The notes below the pieces were generated by a model. That model saw only the letters and a program-made list of their open reading frames with translations. It did no database searches and was not told where the DNA came from. DNA of 64,000 bases, taken from positions 1 to 64,000 of the forward strand of contig CAISMH010000004.1 of the NCBI GenBank assembly GCA_903886485.1, read 5' to 3'. This DNA comes from an uncultured Burkholderiales bacterium. Lineage in GTDB: Bacteria > Pseudomonadota > Gammaproteobacteria > Burkholderiales > Burkholderiaceae_C. Shown one piece after another: positions 1 to 8,487 of the stretch. Each line of letters starts with the position of its first letter. The first letter of the stretch is position 1. A program made the position numbers and the translations under genes.

Positions 1-204
1 CTCAATGGCGCCCCAGTCGTATTCGTGGCTCCTTTGGGCATCTTGCTCGTGCTGGGTCGGTATTTTCATGCCAAGGGCATCAATGAGCTCCCCCCTGAGT
101 TCACCAACCGCGTGCGAGGCATGAAGTTGACTTTTGCTGCGCTTGGTTTGGCGGCAATGACCAACGCAGCTTGGGTGGTTTACCTGCTTATTCCATCGGC
201 TTAG
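1..204 (+). CDS. MAPEG-family membrane protein, C-terminal part
   Basis: Frame 1 is open from the window edge to a TAG at 202-204 and gives about 67 residues. The segment NGAP, then LGRYFHAKGI, then a hydrophobic helix ending near the C-terminus resembles the last part of YecN-type MAPEG proteins, small four-helix membrane proteins related to glutathione-linked eicosanoid enzymes. In bacteria their substrates are mostly unknown. The N-terminal half lies outside the window, so the family call rests on one loop and one and a half helices. It converges on the next gene, which starts its stop codon 24 bases away on the other strand. Confidence 0.6.
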   Translation, partial: LNGAPVVFVAPLGILLVLGRYFHAKGINELPPEFTNRVRGMKLTFAALGLAAMTNAAWVVYLLIPSA

Positions 205-228
205 TCATGAGCCACTTGGGGGCTGCTC

Positions 229-1203
229 TTATTTCAGCAAGACCTTCAATTCATCTAAAACAGCTTTGTGAACGGCTTGTGCCGCTGCAGGTTCATAGCC
301 TGTTTTGGGGTCATACGTAACGCATGAATCACTGTAGGTGAAAGGCTTTTGCGTCTCTGCATGGATGAGGGTTCCAGATTTTTCAATGATGTGACATTGG
401 CTTGTGCTTTGTGATCCTTGACTCACTGCTGGCTGGGTACTGCTCAACAAATTATCAAAGCTATGAGGTGCATTTTTGTATTCCGTGCTTTTGGTAGGTC
501 GTCCCGCCCGATCAAGTCTTTGTAACCAAGACTTGCATTGTTCCTTTGACGCGTAGTCGTCAATTTCTCCATGAAACGCATGGATGTGCATGGTGGTGTC
601 TTCATCTTCATCTAGTCGATCAAAGCATGAGGGATACAAGGGAAATGTTGCCAGCGCTTTAAATTGCGGCGACCATATTTTTTGAAATCGCCGCATGGCT
701 GTGTAAATCACGGCAGTGCCGCCTCGCGATGTGCCGATGAGGGCCACACGATTTTCATCAATTCGAGGGTGACGTGACAACTCTTCGTAGGCTCGAAACG
801 CATCAAGCACACCAGCAAATCTTCCAAGCTTGGCTTGGTCGGTTGAAACCTGTGTCAGGCCACGTCCAGAAAAGCTATCCACCACAAAAGTGGCTATCCC
901 AGCTTGGTTCAGTTCAAAAACCCAGCTCTGATTGGCAGAGTTGATACCACCTGAGCCGTGCATGATGATGACAACAGGCACTTTGTTGGTCGCGGTGACT
1001 CTTGGGAATCTGAGTTCACCTGCAAGTGTGACGGATGGACCAGCTTTGTCACCCTTTAAAAACTGGTCATCACTGAGGGTCAGCGAATTGAACGGTCTGA
1101 TTTCAACTCTTGACGCGTAGGCATCCAACGAAAGTTCGGTCGCACCTGCCGATGTGGCCAACACAAGCCCTACAAACGTGATGTAAGTGAATAGACGTTT
1201 CAA
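229..1203 (-). CDS. Secreted dienelactone-hydrolase-like alpha/beta hydrolase
   Basis: A serine hydrolase of 324 residues, probably periplasmic. I choose the TTG at 1203 because GGAGG sits just upstream and because it places a classical signal peptide (KRLFTYITFVGLVLATSAGA) at the N-terminus; the frame is open further upstream but that part has no signal-like or conserved sequence. The oxyanion loop HGSGG is at about residues 82-86 and the nucleophile elbow GTSRGG at about 157-162 (Ser159). An Asp in GEIDD (about 215) and a His in APHSF (about 247) complete a plausible triad. This order matches the dienelactone hydrolase/acetyl-xylan-esterase-like group. The substrate is unknown and the neighbours do not suggest one. 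Confidence 0.8.
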   Translation of the reverse strand: MKRLFTYITFVGLVLATSAGATELSLDAYASRVEIRPFNSLTLSDDQFLKGDKAGPSVTLAGELRFPRVTATNKVPVVIIMHGSGGINSANQSWVFELNQAGIATFVVDSFSGRGLTQVSTDQAKLGRFAGVLDAFRAYEELSRHPRIDENRVALIGTSRGGTAVIYTAMRRFQKIWSPQFKALATFPLYPSCFDRLDEDEDTTMHIHAFHGEIDDYASKEQCKSWLQRLDRAGRPTKSTEYKNAPHSFDNLLSSTQPAVSQGSQSTSQCHIIEKSGTLIHAETQKPFTYSDSCVTYDPKTGYEPAAAQAVHKAVLDELKVLLK

Positions 1204-1297
1204 GTTGCCTCCATATTTTTTGCTTTTGGCCCGAAGGCCACCTTGACTTTCGGTGGGTGGTCTATGCGTGGGTTTTAACGAGCCGATATCAACCGTG

Positions 1298-2155
1298 TCA
1301 GGAGGCGTAACGCTGGCCCTGTGCCAGCAACTCGGGCGTACCAATCACCGCGTTCAAACCATCAAAGTCAAGCATCTGGTTTTGCCACGGTCCTGTGGTT
1401 TGGTGCTGGTGCAAGCTGGCGTAATAGCCTTGCAGGGTGTGTGCCACCGCGCGTGCCGTGCCGCCCGGAAAAATCACAATCTTGTAGCCACGTTGTCCCA
1501 ACACGTCAGCACTTTGCACGGGGGTTTTGCCACCTTCGACCATGTTGGCCAACATGGGCACGCGTTGGGCAAACTGCTGACACGCGATGTGCATTTGCTC
1601 GGGGGTGCGCACGGCTTCGATGAACAAAGCATCCACACCGCAGGCCAAGTAGCGCTCGGCGCGTTCCAGCGCAGCCTCAAACCCTTCCACCGCCACGGCA
1701 TCGGTGCGCGCCAAGATCAAGGTCTCTGACGAATGGCGAGCATCCAGCGCCGCGCGCAATTTACCCTCCATCTCAGTCACAGGCACCACACCTTTGCCAT
1801 CTAAATGGCCGCAGCGCTTGGGGAAAGTTTGGTCTTCCAGTTGAATCATCGCCGCGCCTGCACGCTCGAAGTCGCGCACGGTGCGCTGCGTGTTCAAGGC
1901 GTTGCCAAAGCCGGTGTCGGCATCCACGATCACGGGCACGCGCACGCGGTCGGTGATGTGTGCCAAGGTGTGCGCCACCTCGCTGGCCGTGGTCAGGCCA
2001 ATGTCGGAACGGCCCAACAAGGTGTAGGCGATGGAGGCGCCAGACAAGTAAAGCGCTTCAAAGCCTGCCTGCTCGGCGATCAAGGCGCTGAAGGCGTCGT
2101 ACACACCTGGGGCCAGCAGCACCTCGGCTTGGTTCAAACGTTGTTTCAAATTCAT
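1298..2155 (-). CDS. Isocitrate lyase/PEP mutase family C-C lyase
   Basis: A soluble TIM-barrel enzyme of 285 residues and the last gene of the 14-gene catabolic run. DADTGFGN (about 78-85) is the Mg2+-binding motif. KRCGH (about 113-117) carries the Cys used as acid/base by the lyase branch (isocitrate lyase, methylisocitrate lyase, 2,3-dimethylmalate lyase), so a lyase is more likely than a phosphonomutase. Lyases of this group split 2-hydroxy-diacids such as substituted malates into a 2-oxo acid and a carboxylic acid. The ATG at 2155 fits the conserved N-terminus (LLAPGVYDAFSALIAEQAGF); it follows the flavoprotein stop by 10 bases. Co-transcription with an aconitase-type hydratase supports cleavage of the hydrated product. 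Exact substrate is inferred only. Confidence 0.85.
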   Translation of the reverse strand: MNLKQRLNQAEVLLAPGVYDAFSALIAEQAGFEALYLSGASIAYTLLGRSDIGLTTASEVAHTLAHITDRVRVPVIVDADTGFGNALNTQRTVRDFERAGAAMIQLEDQTFPKRCGHLDGKGVVPVTEMEGKLRAALDARHSSETLILARTDAVAVEGFEAALERAERYLACGVDALFIEAVRTPEQMHIACQQFAQRVPMLANMVEGGKTPVQSADVLGQRGYKIVIFPGGTARAVAHTLQGYYASLHQHQTTGPWQNQMLDFDGLNAVIGTPELLAQGQRYAS

Positions 2156-2165
2156 GGTGTCTTCC

Positions 2166-3584
2166 TTAAGCTGGGGTGCGTGTGGTGGTATCAGCGACGC
2201 TCTGTGCCCCTGTGTGTGCCGCAGTATGTGCGGCGATATAACCCCCTGCAATGGCACTGAGCAAACCGTTGCCCGACAAATAGCCCCACACCGCATCACC
2301 CGACACACCCCGCGCCGCGCCCCCTGCTGCGAGCAGGTTGGGCAAGGTGCTGCCGCCTTCGCGCAGCACTTGGCAGTGGGCGTTGATGTCGAGCCCGCCT
2401 TGTGTGTGGAACAAAGCACCGGTGACGCGAATCGCATGCAAGGGCGCTTCCAAGCGGTGCTTGAAGTGACGGCCTGTGTGGGAGTCTTGGCCCTCTTGCA
2501 CGCCCGCGAGGGTGTGGCGCAGGGTGTCCGCCGAGCAGCCGATGTGCTGCGCCAGCGTTGCTACATCGGCAAAGCTGTGGACGGCACCGGCCGCTTGTGC
2601 TTCGCAAAAATCAGGAAAGCTTTGGGCAAAGGCGAGCAAGCGGTCGTCGAACACATTCCACGCGGTGCCGCCTGGCTGTGCCAGCACGTGCACGCCTGCT
2701 TCTGAGTAGCCTTGCGTCTCGTCATGAAAGCGCTGCCCAAGGGCATTGATTTGCACTGCGCCTTCCATCATCAAGGCCCAAGAAATCAAAGCACCCTGCG
2801 GCACGGCCCACGAGCCGTGGCCTTGGTAACCGCCCAAGTCGGCCACTTGCGCGCCAAGTTGTTGGCCCCACGCCATGGCGCTGCCGTCGTTGCCCATGTG
2901 GCCCGCATAGAGCGCGTCACGCATCTCGGGCAACAAGGTCTTCACCAACTCGGCGTTGCCGCCAAAACCGTTGCAGGCGAGTAGCACGCTGTCGCAGCTC
3001 AGTTGTTCCAGTTGGCCGTCGGGGCGCACAAAGCCGATGCCCAGCACCCGATCGGCGTCGTTCACATACAGCGTGCTCACCTGCGCTTCGGTCAGCACCA
3101 CCACGCCCGCAGCTTCGGCGGCATTGTGCAAACGCATCATCAGACCAGCCCCGGTTTTTTCGGGCACGGCATGCATGCGGTGCACGCTGTGGCCGGGGTA
3201 CAAAAACGTGTCCAGCACCTGCCACGGCACACCGTGGTGTTGGGCCAATGAATCCATCGCTGGGCCAATGGCTTGGCTGTAGGCCTGCACCAACACGGGC
3301 GAGGCACGGCCATGGGCTTTGGCCTGAATGTCTTGCGCAAACAGCGCAGGTGAATCGCTGATGCCTTGTGCGCGCTGGGCTTGGGTGGCAGGGGCTGGCA
3401 CAAAGCCCGACGACAACGCAGTGGATCCGGTGGGTGAGGCATCACGCTCTAACACCACGCAGTCCACACCCAATTGGCTCAGAGTGAGCGCTGCGGTCAA
3501 GCCACAAGCCCCTCCGCCCACAATCGCCACCGCAGTGTGGACAGGCGCGTTGAAGCTGGCCACGCGTTCGACGGTGGGGCTCAT
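2166..3584 (-). CDS. FAD-dependent oxidoreductase, fumarate-reductase flavoprotein type
   Basis: A flavoprotein of 472 residues. An N-terminal FAD-binding Rossmann motif (GGGACG at about 23-28, with the ribose-binding Glu near 46) is followed by the LACNGFGGN segment typical of FrdA/SdhA-like and tricarballylate-dehydrogenase-like proteins. The C-terminal GGLDIN and GGAARGVSG...GYLSGNGL segment closes the FAD fold. The family interconverts saturated and 2,3-unsaturated carboxylates or 3-ketosteroids. I see no signal peptide and no partner Fe-S or membrane subunit, so it is likely cytoplasmic and soluble. Its ATG overlaps the preceding stop by 4 bases, consistent with translational coupling. 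In this pathway it could oxidise a substituted succinate to a maleate, or reduce the reverse; direction is not readable from sequence. Confidence 0.85.
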   Translation of the reverse strand: MSPTVERVASFNAPVHTAVAIVGGGACGLTAALTLSQLGVDCVVLERDASPTGSTALSSGFVPAPATQAQRAQGISDSPALFAQDIQAKAHGRASPVLVQAYSQAIGPAMDSLAQHHGVPWQVLDTFLYPGHSVHRMHAVPEKTGAGLMMRLHNAAEAAGVVVLTEAQVSTLYVNDADRVLGIGFVRPDGQLEQLSCDSVLLACNGFGGNAELVKTLLPEMRDALYAGHMGNDGSAMAWGQQLGAQVADLGGYQGHGSWAVPQGALISWALMMEGAVQINALGQRFHDETQGYSEAGVHVLAQPGGTAWNVFDDRLLAFAQSFPDFCEAQAAGAVHSFADVATLAQHIGCSADTLRHTLAGVQEGQDSHTGRHFKHRLEAPLHAIRVTGALFHTQGGLDINAHCQVLREGGSTLPNLLAAGGAARGVSGDAVWGYLSGNGLLSAIAGGYIAAHTAAHTGAQSVADTTTRTPA

Positions 3585-4198
3585 AGCGTGGCTAAGAATT
3601 GGGCGCAGGTCATCACCTCGGCCACCGACGCCATGTCGGTCAGCGCGGCTTGGTGCGCAGTCTCAGAAAAAGTAGCGCAGCCATCGCTCAACACCACGGT
3701 GCGGTAGTCACGCATGTGGGCATCGCGCACCGTGCTGGCCACGCCACCGTTGGTCACAATGCCGCACACCACCACCGTGTCCACGCCGGCACGGCGCAGC
3801 ACCCAGTCGAGTTGGGTGTTGAAAAAGGCTGAATACGCCACCTTGCACACCGACACATCTACCCACGGTGCAATGGCCTCTACATTGGCCTGACCCCAAC
3901 TGCCCGGCGCAAAGTCGCCCGCACGCAAGAACGGGCGGCGCTCCAGCAGATGCGGCGAGATCATGGGTTGACCGTCTGCATCGGGCCACAAAGTGAACAA
4001 GCTCGCTGTCACCAAGCCCTGGTGGTGCTTGACCGCTTCGGCCACGGGGGCCAAGCGTGCGGGCAACAGCAAGGCCTCGGGGCTGACGGTGTGGCCGCGT
4101 GCATAAGCGCCTTGCGGCGCCAGAAAATCGTTTTGCAAATCCACCATCACCAGACCGATGCGGTGGGGCGGGGCAGGGTGGGCATTGCGCTGGCTCAT
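3581..4198 (-). CDS. Isochorismatase-fold hydrolase with Gly at the nucleophile position
   Basis: A 205-residue isochorismatase/cysteine-hydrolase fold. VMVDLQNDF provides the catalytic Asp (Asp20 or nearby) and VCKVAYSAFFNT the Lys (Lys119). In amidases of the family (nicotinamidase, N-carbamoylsarcosine amidohydrolase, maleamate amidase) the third residue is a Cys in a TDxCV motif; here the motif reads TNGGV (149-153), so Gly152 replaces the nucleophile. True isochorismatases such as EntB and PhzD also have Gly there and cleave vinyl ethers. The protein may therefore not be a simple amidase. A longer in-frame start exists, but the ATG at 4198 overlaps the HyuA stop in the same ATGA pattern as the other junctions. 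Confidence 0.85.
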   Translation of the reverse strand: MSQRNAHPAPPHRIGLVMVDLQNDFLAPQGAYARGHTVSPEALLLPARLAPVAEAVKHHQGLVTASLFTLWPDADGQPMISPHLLERRPFLRAGDFAPGSWGQANVEAIAPWVDVSVCKVAYSAFFNTQLDWVLRRAGVDTVVVCGIVTNGGVASTVRDAHMRDYRTVVLSDGCATFSETAHQAALTDMASVAEVMTCAQFLATL

Positions 4199-6303
4199 GA
4201 GGCATTCCTCTCCACCAATAAATTGCCCAAGGTGTCCACGCGGGCAACGAAGCCGGGCTCTAACCACACCGTGGTATCGGCCTGTTCCAGAATGGCCGGG
4301 CCTGCCACTTGGGCGCCGACGGGCAAGTCCAAACGCGCATAGCGCTGGGCGTCCCACCATTGGCCTGCGTGGTACACGCGCTGCACGCCCAGCGACGCGG
4401 TGCTGCCTGCGCCCTTGGGGGCCAGCACGGCCAAGTCGAACTTGGGACGCACGCCAATGCGGGCGTAACGCAAGTTCATCACGCGAATGACCATGCCCGT
4501 GAGCACGCGGCCAAATGACGTGGCATAGGCTTTTTCAAACGCGGCCTGAATGCTCTCGCGGCTGATGTCGGCTGGGTTCAAGGGCACTTGCAAGGTGTGG
4601 GTTTGGCCCATGTAGAGCATGTCCAAAGCCACCACCTCTTGCACGCGCTCAAAGCGCACGCCCGCAGAGTCGAGGCGCTTTTGGCAAGCCTCGGCCAAGT
4701 CGGCCAGACGGGACTTGAGTTGCGCCAAGTCCAAGTCGAGCAGCGACTTGTTCAAGGTCTGCACCGCGTCGTGGCGCATGTCTGCCATCACGCAACCGAG
4801 TGCCGACGTCACGCCGGGGTAACGCGGCACGATGCCGGTGGTCACGCCGACCTCGCGCATCATGGCGCACACATGCAGAGCACCGCCGCCGCCAAATGGC
4901 ATGTAGGCAAACTGGCGGGGGTCGTGGCCACGCTCAATCGACACCACGCGAATGGCACCGGCCATCTTGGCGTTGGCCACGGTCAGCATGGCCTCGGCCG
5001 CGGCCAACATATCCAAGCCCAACGGTGTGGCCACATGGGTTTGAATCGCCAACGCAGCGGCTTTGGCATCCAGCGCTTGCAACAAACCACCGCCCAAAGG
5101 ACGGTCGGCGGCAATGCGGCCCAACACCACATTGGCATCGGTCACGGTCGGACGCGTGTTGCCACGGCCGTAGCACACAGGGCCCGGAATGCTGCCTGCC
5201 GACTCGGGGCCGACTTGCAGCATGCCGCTCGCGTCGACCGACGCAATCGAGCCACCACCGGCACCGATGGTTTCAATTTGAATCATGGGCGAGCGCACCA
5301 CCAAGCCAAACTCAATCGAGGTTTGGGCCGCCAGCGAGGCTTCGCCCTCGGCCACCAGCGACACGTCAAACGAGGTACCGCCCATGTCACCTGTGATCAC
5401 GTTGGGAAAGCCCGACGCACGGGCCACCGCCGCACAGGCAATCACGCCCGCGGCGGGGCCCGAGAGCGCCGTGCGCACTGGCACATCGCACGCGGTCTCG
5501 CGTGACATCACGCCACCGTTGCTTTGCACAATCAGCAGCTCGCCACTGAAGCCTTGGTGACGCAAGTCGTCTTCCAACTTGGCCAAGTAGCTGCCCACCA
5601 CGGGTTGCAAGGCGGCGTTCAAGGTGGCGGTGGAGCAGCGTTCGAACTCACGGATCTCGGGCAGCACTTCGCTGGCCGAGGTCACATAGGGGTTGGGCCA
5701 CATGGCACGCACAGCGGCCACGGCTTGTTGCTCGTTGATGGGGTTGGCGTAGGCGTTGATGAAGAACACACACACCGCTTCGCAGCCTGCGTCCAGCAAG
5801 GCCTGCGTTTGGGCCCGCACTTGGTCGAGGTCTACGGCCGTGTGCAAGCTGCCATCGGCCAGCACACGTTCGTCCACTTCGAGGCGCAGCTCACGCTCGA
5901 CCACCGGCGTGAAGCTGCCACGCAGCCCCCACGTTTGAGGGCGATCGCGGCGGCGCATTTCCAACACATCGCGAAAGCCGCGTGTGGTGATGATGCCGGT
6001 GCGTGCCACCTTGCGTTCCAACAAGGCGTTGGTGCCTACGGTGGTGCCGTGCACGATGGTCGCGAGGGTGGCGGCCACGCCCCCGTGTGCGACAGCGTGA
6101 CCTGCGTTGGCATCGGGCGCGTTCCCTTCGCTCACGCGCACCACGCCGTTCATGAAACCACGCGCTTCTTCGCCACGCGTGGAGGGGACTTTGACAATGC
6201 GGGCCGAGCCATCGCGCTCATCGAGCACAAACAAGTCGGTGAATGTGCCGCCCACATCGACACCCACCACCAAGTGGGGGGCGACAGGCTGTTGCGTACT
6301 CAT
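4195..6303 (-). CDS. hyuA: Hydantoinase/oxoprolinase family protein, HyuA (ATPase) subunit
   Basis: A 702-residue homologue of N-methylhydantoinase A, 5-oxoprolinase N-half and acetone carboxylase beta. The N-terminal hydantoinase/oxoprolinase domain begins with the phosphate-binding motif DVGGTFTD (about 16-23), followed by VHGTTVGTNALLERK and GFRDVLEMRRRDR. The central ASKHA-type domain has GDMGGTSFDVSLV and GAGGGSIA. Known members use ATP to activate an amide, imide or ketone for hydrolysis or carboxylation together with a HyuB partner. HyuB lies immediately upstream with a 4-base overlap, so both subunits should be made in equal amounts. Substrate is not determined; a cyclic imide or lactam is the usual class. 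Confidence 0.9.
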   Translation of the reverse strand: MSTQQPVAPHLVVGVDVGGTFTDLFVLDERDGSARIVKVPSTRGEEARGFMNGVVRVSEGNAPDANAGHAVAHGGVAATLATIVHGTTVGTNALLERKVARTGIITTRGFRDVLEMRRRDRPQTWGLRGSFTPVVERELRLEVDERVLADGSLHTAVDLDQVRAQTQALLDAGCEAVCVFFINAYANPINEQQAVAAVRAMWPNPYVTSASEVLPEIREFERCSTATLNAALQPVVGSYLAKLEDDLRHQGFSGELLIVQSNGGVMSRETACDVPVRTALSGPAAGVIACAAVARASGFPNVITGDMGGTSFDVSLVAEGEASLAAQTSIEFGLVVRSPMIQIETIGAGGGSIASVDASGMLQVGPESAGSIPGPVCYGRGNTRPTVTDANVVLGRIAADRPLGGGLLQALDAKAAALAIQTHVATPLGLDMLAAAEAMLTVANAKMAGAIRVVSIERGHDPRQFAYMPFGGGGALHVCAMMREVGVTTGIVPRYPGVTSALGCVMADMRHDAVQTLNKSLLDLDLAQLKSRLADLAEACQKRLDSAGVRFERVQEVVALDMLYMGQTHTLQVPLNPADISRESIQAAFEKAYATSFGRVLTGMVIRVMNLRYARIGVRPKFDLAVLAPKGAGSTASLGVQRVYHAGQWWDAQRYARLDLPVGAQVAGPAILEQADTTVWLEPGFVARVDTLGNLLVERNAS

Positions 6304-8003
6304 GGTTTAACCTTTGAAGAAGTGGTGTTTGAATCGCTGACGAAGCCTTGGGCTACATCGTGCGCACGCGCCGCTGGATCGCGGCCTGCGGCCGGGCCCC
6401 AGCCCCCGCCACCCGGTGTTTCCAAGCGCACACGCTCGCCTTTTTTGAGATGGATGCCCAGCATCTTGGACACCATGGGTGGCTTGCACCACTGGCCCTC
6501 GTGCTGGTACGAAAACACGTTAGGCAAGGCGTTGCCGCCGCCTGCAATGCCCTTCGGGGCAGCTTTGCCCCGCTCACCAAAGATGAAGGCCTCGGCGCTT
6601 TCTTCGAGCAACTCAATTTCATACACCGCGCCCAAGCCGCCACGGTGTGTGCCGTCGCCGCCCGAATTGGGACGCAAGGACCACTCGGTGAAACGCACGG
6701 GATAGGCGGCTTCCAAAATTTCCAGCGGTGGAATGGTGGCGGTTGAAATGGGCGCGTTGCTGTGGCTCAAACCATCGCCCGTGCTGTGGCCGCCGTGGCC
6801 ACCGCCGAAGAAACTGAACATCACCCAACGCTGGCCGAGACGTGCGGCATCGGTGCGGTGACCGGCGATGGACAGGGCGTTGATGGTGCCGTAGGCATGG
6901 GCCACCGCGCGGTTGGGGTCGGCCAGCGCCGTGGCGCTGAAGATCACATCGATCATGCGCAAAATGGTTTCGGTGTAGCCGCCCACGGGACGTGGGCGCT
7001 CGGCAGTGATGACCAAGCCTTCGGGCAACACAAAGTCCACCGCATCCAACACACCGGCGTTGGCGGGCACATCGGGGAACACGTGCTTGAGAGCCACATA
7101 GCAAGCGGCCACCGCCGTGGCACGCGAGATGTTGACTGGCCCCGCGCACTGCGGTGAGGTGCGCGAAAAGTCGAGCGTCATGTGGTTGCCCTTGACCGTC
7201 ATGTCCAAGGCGATGGTCAACAACTCGTCTTTCACGCCGTCGTTGTCCAGCACGTCTTCAAAGCTGTAGCGACCATCGGGCAAGTTTTCAATGTGCGCGC
7301 GCATCAGCACCAAGGCCCGCTTGCGCAACTCGCCCATGGCTTGCAACACCACGGCATCGCCGTATTCGTCGAGCAGCCCATCGAGGCGTTTGACACCCAG
7401 CTCTAAGGCCGAGAGTTGGCCGTTCAAGTCGCCCCACAAGCTGTCGGGCAAGCGCGTGTTGGCGCGCAAGATGCCCAACACATCGCCATCCAATTGACCT
7501 TGGCGCACGATGCGCACGGGCGGAATTTGTACCGCCTCTTGCCAGCATTCGGTGGCCGCAGGGTTGTAGTTGCCGGGCACAGCACCGCCCACGTCGTGCC
7601 AATGCGCGGCGGAGGCGAGGTAGCAAAACAACTGTCCGTTGCGAAAGAAGGGGCGCACCAGCTTGAAGTCGTTGGCGTGGGTGCCGCCTTCGTAGGGGTC
7701 GTTGAACAACCAGGTGTCGCCATCGACCATGCCGCCGCGCTCTTGCGCCACGCGTGCCGCCGCACGCACCGCAAACGCCATGGCGCCGACGAACACGGGC
7801 AAGCCCGATTTGCCTTGCACCAAGGTGTCGCCACTGTGGGCGTCGTACAAGCCGTGGCAGGCGTCGTGCGCCTCGGCAATGATGGGGTTGAACGCGCTGC
7901 GGTACAGCGTGGCGTCCATCTCATCGGCGATTTGCTCCAAACGTCCCTTGAGCACGGCGAGCGTGACGGGGTCGAGCGTGACAGCAGCGGTGTGCTCACT
8001 CAT
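6300..8003 (-). CDS. hyuB: Hydantoinase B/oxoprolinase family protein, HyuB subunit
   Basis: A 567-residue HyuB homologue, within the normal family range of 500-600. The N-terminus (DPVTLAVLKGRLEQIADEMDATLYRSAFNPII) and the block SGLPVFVGAM are characteristic, as are NDPYEGGTHANDFKLVRPFF, SAAHWHDVGGAVPG and the C-terminal RPNSGGDGTHRGGLG. With HyuA it forms the ATP-dependent hydrolase. The gene starts 8 bases inside the small hydratase subunit gene and overlaps hyuA by 4 bases. The enzyme class includes hydantoin, 5-oxoproline and N-methylhydantoin hydrolases as well as acetone and acetophenone carboxylases, so the reaction needs experiment. Confidence 0.9.
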   Translation of the reverse strand: MSEHTAAVTLDPVTLAVLKGRLEQIADEMDATLYRSAFNPIIAEAHDACHGLYDAHSGDTLVQGKSGLPVFVGAMAFAVRAAARVAQERGGMVDGDTWLFNDPYEGGTHANDFKLVRPFFRNGQLFCYLASAAHWHDVGGAVPGNYNPAATECWQEAVQIPPVRIVRQGQLDGDVLGILRANTRLPDSLWGDLNGQLSALELGVKRLDGLLDEYGDAVVLQAMGELRKRALVLMRAHIENLPDGRYSFEDVLDNDGVKDELLTIALDMTVKGNHMTLDFSRTSPQCAGPVNISRATAVAACYVALKHVFPDVPANAGVLDAVDFVLPEGLVITAERPRPVGGYTETILRMIDVIFSATALADPNRAVAHAYGTINALSIAGHRTDAARLGQRWVMFSFFGGGHGGHSTGDGLSHSNAPISTATIPPLEILEAAYPVRFTEWSLRPNSGGDGTHRGGLGAVYEIELLEESAEAFIFGERGKAAPKGIAGGGNALPNVFSYQHEGQWCKPPMVSKMLGIHLKKGERVRLETPGGGGWGPAAGRDPAARAHDVAQGFVSDSNTTSSKVKP

Positions 8004-8487
8004 GGTGTTTTCCTTGACTGCGTTGTTTCAATACATTCATCAAACCTCCGGCATGGACCATGTCCATTAAAAAATCAGGAATCGGCTGGCAGGGCAACAC
8101 GCTGCCGTCGGCACGTTGCACGCCAGCGCTGACCAGCGTGACCACATCGCCCTCTTGCAACTGTTCAGCCTGAGGGCAGGTCAGCAAGAGCAGGCCGAGG
8201 TTGAACGCGTTGCGAAAAAACAAACCACTGAACGAGGGCGCGATGACCGCACGCACACCCAAGTGCACCAGTGCGCCTGCGGCTTGTTCGCGCGAGGAGC
8301 CAATGCCAAAGTTGGGGCCAGCCACCAGCACATCACCGGGGCGCACAGCCGCCGCAAAGTCAGGGCGCAGGGCTTCGAGGCAATGCTGGGCAATGACTTC
8401 GATGCCGTTTTTCATGTAGGCCCCGGGGGCCAGCGCATCGGTGTCCACATCGGCACCGAGTTTCCATACACGGGATGTTGTTGTCAT
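7996..8487 (-). CDS. Aconitase-family hydratase/isomerase small subunit (LeuD-like)
   Basis: A 163-residue swivelling-domain protein. The substrate-loop block AGPNFGIGSSREQAAGAL corresponds to the GSSREHA motif of LeuD and aconitase domain 4, and the N-terminus (VWKLGADVDTDALAPGAYM) is the usual DxDTD entry. It pairs with the large subunit encoded directly upstream; their stop and start overlap (TGA/ATG sharing 8484-8487). Within a catabolic operon lacking leuB, a role in leucine synthesis is unlikely. The closest functional models are dimethylmaleate hydratase small subunit, citraconate hydratase or homoaconitase-like small subunits. Confidence 0.88.
   Translation of the reverse strand: MTTTSRVWKLGADVDTDALAPGAYMKNGIEVIAQHCLEALRPDFAAAVRPGDVLVAGPNFGIGSSREQAAGALVHLGVRAVIAPSFSGLFFRNAFNLGLLLLTCPQAEQLQEGDVVTLVSAGVQRADGSVLPCQPIPDFLMDMVHAGGLMNVLKQRSQGKHHE

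Noticed and set aside
1204-1297. GGCC-TTCG-GGCC hairpin as terminator of the long operon
   Set aside because: The stem is only four base pairs and no T-tract follows on the minus strand.
1298-2155. Phosphoenolpyruvate mutase or carboxyphosphonate mutase
   Set aside because: The KRCGH motif with the acid/base Cys marks the lyase branch, and there are no phosphonate genes around it.
5524-6705. Plus-strand frame across the hyuA/hyuB junction
   Set aside because: Antisense artefact; the HyuA and HyuB motifs on the minus strand explain the region.
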